Of a stretch of 64,000 bases of DNA, positions 48,409-56,940 are shown one piece after another; position 1 is the first letter of the stretch; each line of letters begins with the position of its first letter. Under the pieces are notes generated by a model. That model saw only the letters and a list, made by a program, of their open reading frames with translations. It did not search any database and was not told where the DNA came from. This DNA is from Bacteroidales bacterium (GTDB lineage Bacteria > Bacteroidota > Bacteroidia > Bacteroidales > F082): the NCBI GenBank assembly GCA_016290215.1, contig JAEETH010000009.1:35156-99155 (forward strand), in the 5' to 3' direction. The position numbers and the translations under genes are program-made.

Positions 48409-48993
48409 ATGCAAGAGATTGTTTATATAGAAAGGATTCTTAATTCGGACTTCTTGCAAAAGGGGGATGGCGCATTTACAATGGTCGAGCCTTCCGATTT
48501 GTTGCATGATGAGCAACGGGTGGACATTAAAAATGATACTCGGTCTATTTTGGATATGAAACTTTATTGTTTCAATACCCCGGACAAAAATGTGAATAAT
48601 CTATTCCCTTTTTTCAATCAGAGAAGCGTTGAGCCTAAGGCACCAGAAGGATTAAACAGCTTTTGTGATTATATTTTACTAGTACAACACATTAAAGGAT
48701 TGTTTGTGTTCTTTCTAGAAATGAAGCGTGGTGATACTGATGGTGCAGATAAACAAATAGAGGCATCATGTACTTTTTTTGATTTCATTTTGCAATCGGC
48801 GGAGCGTATAAAAGAGGAAAATGGACTTCCTGATTTTGATTCGAGTAAAGTTCAGTTTCGTAGAATTATCATCAAAGAAGAGAGAAGTAATAAGAGAATG
48901 ACCAAGGACAATGATGTGGAAAACTTTGATTTGGATGCCGTGAATCTTCACAAATGTCATTCTGAATTTCGTCCTGTTGTTTATTGCAGGTGA
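48409..48993 (+). CDS. putative PD-(D/E)XK nuclease partner of the AAA ATPase
   Basis: Protein of 194 residues. A short nuclease core is visible: Asp87 in FCDYILLVQ, Glu104 and Lys106 in FFLEMKRG (spacing 17 residues), and Gln116 in the following helix GADKQIEASC. This fits the beta-beta-alpha arrangement of PD-(D/E)XK enzymes. No other domain is recognised. It is coupled to the AAA gene and overlaps slightly the possible upstream start of hsdR, which I place 11 nt after its stop. The catalytic call is by pattern only and remains unverified. Confidence 0.65.
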   Translation: MQEIVYIERILNSDFLQKGDGAFTMVEPSDLLHDEQRVDIKNDTRSILDMKLYCFNTPDKNVNNLFPFFNQRSVEPKAPEGLNSFCDYILLVQHIKGLFVFFLEMKRGDTDGADKQIEASCTFFDFILQSAERIKEENGLPDFDSSKVQFRRIIIKEERSNKRMTKDNDVENFDLDAVNLHKCHSEFRPVVYCR

Positions 48994-49004
48994 ATTTGAA
49001 GCTA

Positions 49005-52000
49005 ATGATGAACTTATCCAAAACCAACGAACAAGCCTTCGAGGCGCTCATAGAAGGAGCTTTGGTGGGCAGCACCCACGAGGAACGCATGGCTAACGGG
49101 CAGAACGATGTGGAAACCCAGTCGCCCAATGCGCAACAATACTATTGGGGTCTGCCCAAGGATATGGACAAGAAACTGGCTATCGACCTGCGGCGGCTGT
49201 GGGCCTTCCTTGGGAGCACACAACAAAACGTGCTGGATGAATACAAAGGCAAGGACCTGAAAAGCGAACTGCCCAAGCGCATCTCGAAGGACATCGAAAC
49301 CTTCGGTATCATCAAGGTGCTGCGCGAAGGCGTGGACGTGGATAACATCCACCTTTCGTTGTTTTACCCTAAACCCTCGGCAGCCGACAGCAAGACCTCA
49401 AAGCTGAAATACGCCCAAAACCAGTTCTCGCTCACGCGCCAGCAGACATTTTCGGTCGCCAACCCAGGGCTGGAGATTGACATGGTGCTGTTCGTCAACG
49501 GTTTGCCTATCTTCACCTTCGAGCTAAAGAATCCTTGGACACACCAAACTGCCAAATACGACGGGCAGAAGCAATACAAGTCCACGGAACGCAACCCCAA
49601 AGAGACTTTGCTCAACTTCGGCCGTTGCCTCGCCCATTTCACCATGGACAAGGACGAAGTGTTTTTCACCACACGTCTCAACCTCGACAAGACCTATTTC
49701 ATGCCTTTCAACAAGGGTCTGCCCAATGGCCAGGGCGCGGGCAATCCCGCAAACCCCGAAGGTGGCTACAAGACTTCCTACCTGTGGGAACAAATCCTGC
49801 AAAAGGACACCGTGGCCGATATCATCATGAACTACGTCTGCTTCGATTACGACGAGGCCAAGACCCAGAAGAAGGTGCCGCACATCATGAAGAACGCCAA
49901 GAAGCTGATCTTCCCACGTTACCATCAGTTGGATGTGGTAAGCAAGTTAGTGGATGATGTGGCAAAAACAGGTGTGGGTAAAACTTATCTCATCCAGCAT
50001 TCCGCCGGTTCGGGCAAGTCCAACTCGCTCACTTGGCTGGCCTATAAACTCATCAAGACCTGCCCTAATACGATGGATGCGGTGAGGGCCAAGGCGGTGG
50101 ATGTGCCGTTGTTCAACTCCGTTATCGTGGTCACCGACCGCCGTCTTTTGGACAAACAGATCTCCGACAACATCAAGATGTTTGGGCAAAGCACCAAAAT
50201 CGTGGCTCATGCCGACACCTCGAAGGATTTGAAGGAAGCTATCGAGAACAACAAACGTATCATCATCACTACGATACAGAAGTTCCCCTTCATCTGCGAC
50301 GCCATCAGCGATGTGAGCGACCATAACTTTGCCGTCATCATCGACGAGGCGCATAGCTCGCAGAGTGGCATCGCTGCCGACAAGCTCAACGCCACGGTGC
50401 AAAAAGACGCCGACACCGACGGTAGCGACACCGACGCCTTGTTGGAAAAACTGATGAAAGACCGCAAGATGAGTACCAACTGCTCCTATTTCGCCTTCAC
50501 GGCCACGCCGAAGAGGGAGACGCTGGAGCGTTTTGGCAACGAGGATGCTGAAGGCAAGTTCCATCCTTACCATCTCTACAGCATGAAACAAGCCATCGAG
50601 GAAGGCTTCATCCTCGACGTGCTGACCAACTACACCACTTATCGTAGCTATTACGAACTCACCAAGAGCATCGAGGACAACCCGGAATACAACAACGAGC
50701 GTGCGCAGAAGAAGTTGCGTGGGGCTGTGGAACGCGACCCGAAGACCATCGCGGCCAAGGCCGACGTGATGTTGACCCATTTCGACGCCAAGGTGTTCCG
50801 CAGCCACAAACTGAAAGGCAAGGCCAAAGCCATGGTGGTGACCAAGGACATTGAGTGTGCCATCAAGTATTATCAGGCGCTGAATCGGATTGTGGTGGAC
50901 AAAGAGCTGCCCTACAAGATTCTGATCGCCTTCAGTGGCGAGAAACGCCTTCAGCACCAAGAGGCCTCGATCTATCCCATCATGGAGAACCTGTATGGCT
51001 CAATCGCTGCCGAAGAAAGCGGGACTGCTTGGTCTGACTACACCGAAGCGGGCATGAATGGCTTCCCCGATAGTCAGACGGCAGAGAAGTTCGACTCCGA
51101 CGACTACCGCATTTTGGTGGTGGCCAACAAATACTTGACCGGCTTCGACCAACCGAAGCTCTGTGCCATGTATGTCGACAAGCCTTTGGCTGGCGTGTTA
51201 GCCGTGCAGGCCCTTTCGCGTCTCAACCGTTCCGCTCCCGACTTGGGCAAGTTAAGTGAAGACCTGTTTATCCTTGACTTCTACAACACCCAGGACGACA
51301 TCAAGGATGCCTTTGACCCATTCTACACCTTCACGACTTTGTCGGAAGCCACGGATGTCAATATCCTGCATGAGTTGAAGAACACTTTGCTCTCGTTTGG
51401 CGTTTTCGATATGGACGAGGTTGAAGCCTTCATCGGTTTGTACATCCATGGCGCCAATGCCGACCAATGGGCACCCATCATTGATGCCGCCGCCGACCGT
51501 TTCAACTTTGAGATCGATTGGCCCGAAAATGGCAAGGCTGACTTCAAGATGAAGTGCAAACAGTTTGTGAGAATCTATTCTCGGGTGGCGGCCATCATGC
51601 CTTTTGAGATGAAAGACTGGGAAAAGCTCTTCTGGTTCTTGCGTTATCTCATTCCAGGCCTACACATCGCCGGCCCTGACATCGATAGCTTGAAAGACTT
51701 GCTGGATTCGGTGGATCTGAACACCTACGGACTGCGCCGCACCGCCTTGAATGAGGCCATCACTTTGGATTCCAGCGAGACCACCATCGACCCGCTGAAA
51801 CCTACGATGGTCAACGCAGGATCGGAGGTGGAAGTGAAAGACCCCCTGGACGTGATCCTTCAAGAGTTCAACAACCGTTGGTTCAACGGCTGGGAGGCCA
51901 CCCCCGACGACCAGAAAATGAAATTGGTCAGCGTCGCACAAGCGGTAGCCGCCGATGAGGATTATCAGACCTTGGTGGTGGGCAATCCCGACCAGCAAGC

Positions 52001-52163
52001 TGTGGATGCGCTCATGGTGCAAATCATCGACCGTATCATCCGCAAAAAGCGCAAGGGCGATATGTCGTTATACAAAGAGTATCAACAAAACGAAGGCTTT
52101 AAGGTCGATTTCCGCAGTGTCATCACTCGTATGCTGAGCGATTTGGATTATTTGCAGGCATAG
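49005..52163 (+). CDS. hsdR: type I restriction enzyme, restriction/translocation subunit
   Basis: Protein of 1052 residues. The N-terminal nuclease has Asp159, Glu173 and Lys175 (the ELK of FTFELKN), then the SF2 translocase with Walker A SAGSGKSNS (residues 333-341), DEAH in VIIDEAHSSQSG and FTATPK. Start is taken at ATG 49005; an upstream TTG overlaps the preceding gene. With HsdM and HsdS it cuts unmethylated DNA after ATP-driven translocation. Its GC content matches hsdM, and it resumes the restriction locus after the AT-rich cargo. Confidence 0.96.
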   Translation: MMNLSKTNEQAFEALIEGALVGSTHEERMANGQNDVETQSPNAQQYYWGLPKDMDKKLAIDLRRLWAFLGSTQQNVLDEYKGKDLKSELPKRISKDIETFGIIKVLREGVDVDNIHLSLFYPKPSAADSKTSKLKYAQNQFSLTRQQTFSVANPGLEIDMVLFVNGLPIFTFELKNPWTHQTAKYDGQKQYKSTERNPKETLLNFGRCLAHFTMDKDEVFFTTRLNLDKTYFMPFNKGLPNGQGAGNPANPEGGYKTSYLWEQILQKDTVADIIMNYVCFDYDEAKTQKKVPHIMKNAKKLIFPRYHQLDVVSKLVDDVAKTGVGKTYLIQHSAGSGKSNSLTWLAYKLIKTCPNTMDAVRAKAVDVPLFNSVIVVTDRRLLDKQISDNIKMFGQSTKIVAHADTSKDLKEAIENNKRIIITTIQKFPFICDAISDVSDHNFAVIIDEAHSSQSGIAADKLNATVQKDADTDGSDTDALLEKLMKDRKMSTNCSYFAFTATPKRETLERFGNEDAEGKFHPYHLYSMKQAIEEGFILDVLTNYTTYRSYYELTKSIEDNPEYNNERAQKKLRGAVERDPKTIAAKADVMLTHFDAKVFRSHKLKGKAKAMVVTKDIECAIKYYQALNRIVVDKELPYKILIAFSGEKRLQHQEASIYPIMENLYGSIAAEESGTAWSDYTEAGMNGFPDSQTAEKFDSDDYRILVVANKYLTGFDQPKLCAMYVDKPLAGVLAVQALSRLNRSAPDLGKLSEDLFILDFYNTQDDIKDAFDPFYTFTTLSEATDVNILHELKNTLLSFGVFDMDEVEAFIGLYIHGANADQWAPIIDAAADRFNFEIDWPENGKADFKMKCKQFVRIYSRVAAIMPFEMKDWEKLFWFLRYLIPGLHIAGPDIDSLKDLLDSVDLNTYGLRRTALNEAITLDSSETTIDPLKPTMVNAGSEVEVKDPLDVILQEFNNRWFNGWEATPDDQKMKLVSVAQAVAADEDYQTLVVGNPDQQAVDALMVQIIDRIIRKKRKGDMSLYKEYQQNEGFKVDFRSVITRMLSDLDYLQA

Positions 52164-52358
52164 AAGTGCTTGAAAGTCCTGAAATCGAAGATTGATTTCA
52201 TCGAATGCAGAGCATTTCGACGGAGTCAATGGACGACACTACTTCACCCCGATATGCAATGTCGGGTTTTCATATTGAGACAGGCGGATTCCTAGGTGCC
52301 GCAGCCATAGATGCCCACCATAGCGCAAGTCCACGCTGGCATGACTGCTAGTCATAAA
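52164..52358. other. intergenic spacer without recognised feature
   Basis: Between hsdR and the terminator. Short frames exist but none has a recognisable protein, promoter or structured RNA. Confidence 0.5.
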
Positions 52359-52383
52359 AAAAAGGCGCTCAAGGCGCCTTTTT
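52359..52383. terminator. bidirectional intrinsic terminator
   Basis: Left arm AAAAAGGCGC (52359-52368), loop TCAAG, right arm GCGCCTTTTT (52374-52383): a perfect 10-bp stem that ends in T-runs on both strands. It closes the hsdR transcript and, on the minus strand, the arcA transcript whose stop is at 52390. Confidence 0.9.
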
Positions 52384-52389
52384 CGTTTC

Positions 52390-53649
52390 TTACCACTCCA
52401 CAGCCATGCGCTGCACTGGCATCGTCATGCATCGGGCACCGCCGCCACCACGGGAGAGCTCGTTGCCCTCGAAGGCGACGACACACTTCTTGACATTGTT
52501 CAAGTTGACTTTGTTGTTGGCCACATCGGCAGCCGTGATAATGCTGAAACCGGCTTTGTTCAAGGCTTCCAAGGTGTGCTGGTTACGACCGTAGCCGATG
52601 AACTTACCAGGTTCGAAGCAGAAGAAGTTGCAGCCGCTGTGCCATTGCTCACGGGCAGCCCAGTCGTCGTTGCCGTTGCCGCAATAGACGGGCTCTAAGT
52701 CGAAGCCGATGCTGTTCAAGCCAGTGATCAGGTCGGGGACTTCGTTGCCCACTGCCTTTTGTCCGTCGATGGTGATGTGGAAAGTCTTGTAGGCACTGTT
52801 CATGATGACAGGCCTGTAGACCATGCACTTGTCGACGTCAAGCATCGTGAACACCATGTCGAGATGGATGAAAGATTCGGGCGTGAGGGGCAACTCTTGG
52901 AAGATGAGGTGCTTCACACCGGGTTTGGTCTTCATGTGTTCCACCAAGGCTTCCATGCCGTGCATGTTGGTTCGTGAGCCTAAGCCACAAATCACCACAT
53001 CGTCGCGGATGATTTGGACATCGCCGCCTTCGACGGTGCCGATGCCGTGGGTGTCGTAGTTCAGCACGGGGTTGATAACCTTGGTCTCGAACAGCGGATG
53101 GAGGCTATAGATGCTATTCAGGATCATGCATTCACGGGCGCGTACTTGGGTAGCCATGTTGCTGATCATGATGTTGTCGAACATGGTGAACGAAGCGTCG
53201 CGCATGAAAAACAGGTTGGGCAAGGGTGCCAAGGCAAAACGCTCCTTGTTAATATAGGTGATGTCGTCGAGCTGCACCCCTTCGATGAGTTGGCGTGACA
53301 GCTCCGCAGCTGGCAATGACTTAAGATAGGCGGCAATGAAGCCCTTGTCTTCGGCCTTGCAGATGCGGTCGACCAAGTTAGATTTAACATTGTCCGACAC
53401 TAAGATTTCGGTGAGCAAATCACCGATTTCGTGAACCTGCGTCACTTTTTGCAGCACCCGTTTGAAATAGCCGTATTCCTTTTGGGCGACCTGCATGTTC
53501 AGGATGTCGCTGAAGAGGAAGTCGTGGGCGTTTTCGGGGGTGACTTTCTCTAATTCCGGACCAGGGGTATGTACTAAAACGTGTTGGAGTTTTCCAATTT
53601 CAGAGTTTACACTGACATTGATTCCTTGTTGTGAATCCATAAAAAGCAA
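52390..53649 (-). CDS. arcA: arginine deiminase
   Basis: Enzyme of 419 residues converting arginine to citrulline and ammonia. Motifs are the N-terminal VLVHTPGPELEKV, FMRDASFTMFDN, GTVEGGDVQII, HLDMVFTMLDVDKCM and the nucleophilic cysteine region GGGGARCMTMPVQR. Citrulline can feed ammonia and ATP production through the arginine deiminase pathway, but no carbamate kinase or ornithine carbamoyltransferase gene is adjacent. It has a clear promoter element and the terminator at 52359-52383. Confidence 0.96.
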   Translation of the reverse strand: MLFMDSQQGINVSVNSEIGKLQHVLVHTPGPELEKVTPENAHDFLFSDILNMQVAQKEYGYFKRVLQKVTQVHEIGDLLTEILVSDNVKSNLVDRICKAEDKGFIAAYLKSLPAAELSRQLIEGVQLDDITYINKERFALAPLPNLFFMRDASFTMFDNIMISNMATQVRARECMILNSIYSLHPLFETKVINPVLNYDTHGIGTVEGGDVQIIRDDVVICGLGSRTNMHGMEALVEHMKTKPGVKHLIFQELPLTPESFIHLDMVFTMLDVDKCMVYRPVIMNSAYKTFHITIDGQKAVGNEVPDLITGLNSIGFDLEPVYCGNGNDDWAAREQWHSGCNFFCFEPGKFIGYGRNQHTLEALNKAGFSIITAADVANNKVNLNNVKKCVVAFEGNELSRGGGGARCMTMPVQRMAVEW

Positions 53650-53699
53650 TTTGATGAAACAATAAGAGCATGGTTTTTACCCTTGCTCTGAAGTTGTGG

Positions 53700-53707
53700 C
53701 AAAAATA
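53700..53707 (-). promoter_or_regulatory. -7 promoter element (TATTTTTG) for arcA
   Basis: Minus strand TATTTTTG about 51 nt upstream of the arcA ATG at 53649. Confidence 0.5.
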
Positions 53708-53782
53708 CGATTTTTCCTTGAATTTCCGCGAAAAAAGTTGAAAAACGAATGATAATCTGATGCTTTCCCGTTTAAATTGTTG

Positions 53783-54565
53783 TCAATCATCGGATAGCGC
53801 AGTGTCTTCGTCCATGTTGTAGGCTCTGAAATGCAACTTTTCGGGTTGTTGGATGTTGAGGTACATCGGCTCTATTTTTCCTAACCCCCAGTTGCCGACC
53901 AACGTAGGCTCAATGGTCAAAATCTTGAGTTCGTCAAGGAATTCCTTGCGTGATATGGTATAGGCTCCGAGACTCATCAGATGACTTGTTTCTTGTTGGC
54001 AGTCAATGAGTTTGAAATCATGCTCTTGCAAAAACCGATGCAAATGATAAAACGCCACTTTCGATGCGTCCGTGACCGTGTGGAACATGGATTCGCCGAA
54101 AAACACCTGGCCTATAGCAATGCCATACAGCCCACCAACCAACGTGTCGTCTTGATAGGCTTCAAAGGAATGGGCGATGCCCAACTCGTGCAATTCACAA
54201 TAGGCATCCACCATCTCATCTTGAATCCATGTGCCGTCTTGGTCCTTGCGAGGCGTTTCGGCGCAATGCAGCATCACCTCGCGGAAGTTGGTGTCGATTC
54301 TCACCTCAAACTTTTCCGCTTTCAGTGTGCGTTTCAACGACTTGCTGACTCTCATTTCACCTGGACGGATAATCAAACGTGGGTCGAGCGACCACCAAAG
54401 CAAAGGCTCGTCTTCGCTGTACCAGGGAAAGATGCCATTGGCGTAGGCCACGATAAGACGCTGTGGCGATAGGTCACCGCCAAAAGCCAGCAGACCCTCA
54501 CTATTGGCACGTTCGGCGGGAGGAAAGAAACAGTCGTCGTCGTTGAGTTGGTACAAAATGTTCAT
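53783..54565 (-). CDS. aat: leucyl/phenylalanyl-tRNA--protein transferase
   Basis: Enzyme of 260 residues that adds Leu or Phe from tRNA to proteins with N-terminal basic residues, making them substrates for ClpS/ClpAP. Motifs are EGLLAFGGDLSP, YANGIFPWYSEDEPLLWWS, WIQDEMVDAYCELHELGIAHS, FFGESMFH and FKLIDCQQETSHLMSLGA. Length is normal. It is preceded by a TATTTTTG promoter element and is divergent from truA. Confidence 0.96.
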   Translation of the reverse strand: MNILYQLNDDDCFFPPAERANSEGLLAFGGDLSPQRLIVAYANGIFPWYSEDEPLLWWSLDPRLIIRPGEMRVSKSLKRTLKAEKFEVRIDTNFREVMLHCAETPRKDQDGTWIQDEMVDAYCELHELGIAHSFEAYQDDTLVGGLYGIAIGQVFFGESMFHTVTDASKVAFYHLHRFLQEHDFKLIDCQQETSHLMSLGAYTISRKEFLDELKILTIEPTLVGNWGLGKIEPMYLNIQQPEKLHFRAYNMDEDTALSDD

Positions 54566-54582
54566 ATCGGTTATTTGAAGCG

Positions 54583-54590
54583 CAAAAATA
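54583..54590 (-). promoter_or_regulatory. -7 promoter element (TATTTTTG) for aat
   Basis: Minus strand TATTTTTG 18 nt upstream of the aat ATG at 54565. Confidence 0.55.
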
Positions 54591-54600
54591 GAGTTTTTTT

Positions 54601-54677
54601 GAATGCGGAATTATGAATGCTGAATGCTGAATGATAGAAAAGGTATTCAGCATTCCACATTCCGCATTCCGAATTAG
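54601..54677. repeat. GAATGC-type inverted repeat between aat and truA
   Basis: Left half GAATGCGGAATTATGAATGC with two GAATGCT units and right half ATTCAGCATTCCACATTC with GCATTCCGAATT. The halves are imperfect inverted repeats that can fold as a long hairpin. It sits between divergent promoters. Confidence 0.75.
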
Positions 54678-54686
54678 TTTTTTCTA

Positions 54687-54694
54687 TATTTTTG
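54687..54694 (+). promoter_or_regulatory. -7 promoter element (TATTTTTG) for truA
   Basis: TATTTTTG lies 19 nt upstream of ATG 54713. Confidence 0.55.
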
Positions 54695-54712
54695 TGCCTT
54701 CAAACAAGATAG

Positions 54713-55474
54713 ATGCCACGATATTTCATCCACATGGCCTACAACGGTAGCCGTTACCATGGTTACCAAATCCAACCCCATTCCTCAAGTGTGCAGGAAA
54801 CGGTTGAGCAGTGCCTGAGCCTAAAGCTGGGGCAGGCTGTTTCCATTACGGGCTGTGGCCGCACCGATACGGGTGTCCATGCGCGGAATTATTACGCCCA
54901 TTTCGATTTTGAAAAGGAGATTCCTAATGTGGAAACCCTTGCCCATCAGATGAATGCTTTCCTGCCCGAGGATATTGTGATTTATCGCATTTGGCCGGTC
55001 GCACCTGATTTGCATGCCCGCTTTGATGCGGTGTCGCGCACCTATCATTATTATATCACGCGTACGAAGAATCCCTTCCATATCAACGATGCGTTTTTCC
55101 TTTATGGCGATTTAGACCTTGCCAAAATGCAGGAAGCCGCCAATATTCTCTTTGAGTATGAGGATTTTACGAGTTTTTCGAAAGTTCATACTCAGGTAAA
55201 GACCAACAACTGCAAGATTATGGAGGCGCGTTGGTTGGAGCAAGACGGCCTGCTGGTGTTTCGCATCAAGGCGGACCGATTCTTGCGCAATATGGTAAGA
55301 GCCGTTGTTGGTACCTTGTTGGAGATAGGGAAGGGGCGCATGACCTTGGAGGAGTTTCGTAGAGTCATCGAACGTAAGGACCGCTGCGAAGCCGGAACTT
55401 CGGTGCCCGCTCATGCGTTGTTCTTGGAAGAAGTAACTTATAATACCGGCCCTTCGACAGGCTCAGGGACCTAA
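54713..55474 (+). CDS. truA: tRNA pseudouridine(38-40) synthase
   Basis: Enzyme of 253 residues that makes pseudouridine at anticodon-stem positions 38-40. The catalytic aspartate is in TGCGRTDTGVHARNYYAHFD (about residue 47), followed by DAVSRTYHYYI and RFLRNMVRAVVGTLLEIG. The last eight residues (GPSTGSGT) and the stop codon are encoded by the dispersed repeat at 55448-55471, so the natural end may have been replaced by repeat insertion. The fold and active site are intact. Confidence 0.96.
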   Translation: MPRYFIHMAYNGSRYHGYQIQPHSSSVQETVEQCLSLKLGQAVSITGCGRTDTGVHARNYYAHFDFEKEIPNVETLAHQMNAFLPEDIVIYRIWPVAPDLHARFDAVSRTYHYYITRTKNPFHINDAFFLYGDLDLAKMQEAANILFEYEDFTSFSKVHTQVKTNNCKIMEARWLEQDGLLVFRIKADRFLRNMVRAVVGTLLEIGKGRMTLEEFRRVIERKDRCEAGTSVPAHALFLEEVTYNTGPSTGSGT

Positions 55475-55515
55475 TAATAAACGATAGTTTAAGGTGCCTG
55501 AGCCCGTCGAAGGCC
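55448..55515. repeat. dispersed CCTGAGCCTGTCGAAGGG repeat, inverted pair (copies 4 and 5)
   Basis: Copy 4 is at 55448-55471 inside the truA reading frame and is followed at once by the TAA stop. Copy 5 at 55493-55515 is inverted relative to it, making a hairpin after truA. Sequence as at 20448 and 24455. Confidence 0.82.
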
Positions 55516-55520
55516 CGACC

Positions 55521-55588
55521 CAAAATTTTGAATTTTAAATCTTTAAATCTTGAATCTTTAAATCTTGAATCTTTAAATCTTAAATCCC
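55521..55588. repeat. CTTTAAATCTTGAAT tandem tract before atoE
   Basis: About four units of TCTTTAAATCTTGAA immediately upstream of the atoE start. Read in frame they encode LNLESLNLES, a run that extends the atoE frame upstream and is unlikely to be translated. Confidence 0.75.
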
Positions 55589-55590
55589 CA

Positions 55591-56940
55591 ATGTTTCAGA
55601 AAATCATCCGCTTTTGCGTAAAACTCGTTCAGAAATACTTGCCTGAGCCTTTTATCTTCGCCGTTGTATTGACGCTTTTGGCCTTTATCATCGCCATGCC
55701 CGTGTGTAAGCAGACCCCGCTTGAGGTGGTCGAGCACTGGGGTAATGGTGTGTGGTCGCTGTTGGCATTTGCCATGCAGATGGCTTTGGTCTTGGTGACG
55801 GGCTCTGCTTTGGCTGCGGCACCATCCATCAAAAGAGGTATCAGCGCCATGGCGAGTTTGCCTAAGACTCCGACGGGTGCCATCGCCTTGGTGACAGGCA
55901 TCTCCGCTATCGCTTGTTGGCTCAACTGGGGCTTTGGCCTTATTGTGGGCGTCGTCTTCGCCAAGGAAATCGCAAAGAAACTGCGCGGTGTCGACTACCG
56001 CTTGCTTATAGCTTCAGCTTACAGCGGTTTTGTGGTGTGGCATGCGGGGCTTTCGGGGTCCATCCCCTTGACCATGGCCACGGAAGGTTCCAATCTTGAA
56101 ACGGTTACCAAAGGTGCTTTGATGCATCCCATCCCGATAGGTCAAACCATTTTGGCACCTCAGAATTTGATTATGGTGGCTGTGGTCATTGTGGCCATAG
56201 TGGTGGTCAATGCGTTGATGCATCCCAAAGGGAATCAGGTGGTTGCCATCGAGCCGTCTTTGTTGTTCGAGGAAGCACCTGCATCTTTGCCAAAAGCCAC
56301 GACGCCCGCTGAAAAGTTAGAAAACAGCCGCGTGCTTTCATGGATTATCTCTTTGTTGGGCCTGTCATATTTGGTCATCAAACTGTTCTTCAAAGGTGGC
56401 AGCTTCGACCTGGGTTCAGTCATCATGTTGTTCCTCTTTTTGGGTGTCATTCTGCACGGCACGCCGGTGTCATACGTCAAGGCGTTTGGTAAGTCAGTGA
56501 ATGGTGCTGCTGGTATCCTGCTCCAGTTCCCGTTCTACGCGGGTATCATGGGCATCATCACGGGGGTAGGAACGTCGGGCATTTGTTTGGGCGAGGTGAT
56601 TAGTAATGCTTGTGTATCCATTTCAACGCCAAAGACTTATCCTTTGTTTACCTTCTTCTGTGCGGCCATTCTGAATATGTTCGTGCCGTCGGGAGGAGGT
56701 CACTGGGCCATTCAAGCCCCGATTATGTTCACGGCAGGTGCGGCCTTGGGCGTGGCTCCTGGTTTGACGGGTATGGCCATCTCCTGGGGTGATGCCTGGA
56801 CCAATCTGATTCAGCCTTTCTGGGCTTTGCCAGCCTTGGCCATAGCCAAATTGAATGCAAAAGACATCATGGGCTTTTGCATCATCGATTTGTTTGTAAC
56901 GGGATTGATTATTTGCAGCGGTTTGTTGCTTTGGGCATAG
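55591..56940 (+). CDS. atoE: short-chain fatty acid transporter, AtoE family
   Basis: Inner-membrane carrier of 449 residues with about ten to twelve hydrophobic segments. Start is the ATG at 55591, because the in-frame sequence before it is a low-complexity repeat. Family motifs are VEHWGNGVWSLLAFAMQMAL, SAIACWLNWGFGLIVG, YSGFVVWHAGLSGSIPL and FVPSGGGHWAIQAPIM. AtoE-type proteins import acetoacetate or butyrate-like acids; direction and substrate here are not certain. The stop is adjacent to that of the convergent SH3 lipoprotein gene. Confidence 0.95.
   Translation: MFQKIIRFCVKLVQKYLPEPFIFAVVLTLLAFIIAMPVCKQTPLEVVEHWGNGVWSLLAFAMQMALVLVTGSALAAAPSIKRGISAMASLPKTPTGAIALVTGISAIACWLNWGFGLIVGVVFAKEIAKKLRGVDYRLLIASAYSGFVVWHAGLSGSIPLTMATEGSNLETVTKGALMHPIPIGQTILAPQNLIMVAVVIVAIVVVNALMHPKGNQVVAIEPSLLFEEAPASLPKATTPAEKLENSRVLSWIISLLGLSYLVIKLFFKGGSFDLGSVIMLFLFLGVILHGTPVSYVKAFGKSVNGAAGILLQFPFYAGIMGIITGVGTSGICLGEVISNACVSISTPKTYPLFTFFCAAILNMFVPSGGGHWAIQAPIMFTAGAALGVAPGLTGMAISWGDAWTNLIQPFWALPALAIAKLNAKDIMGFCIIDLFVTGLIICSGLLLWA

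Noticed and set aside
52164-52358. Small coding frames after hsdR
   Set aside because: Frames are short, lack start signals and look like chance; the region is best read as spacer plus terminator.
55528-55590. N-terminal extension of atoE
   Set aside because: It is encoded by tandem low-complexity repeat units and has no relation to the transporter family.
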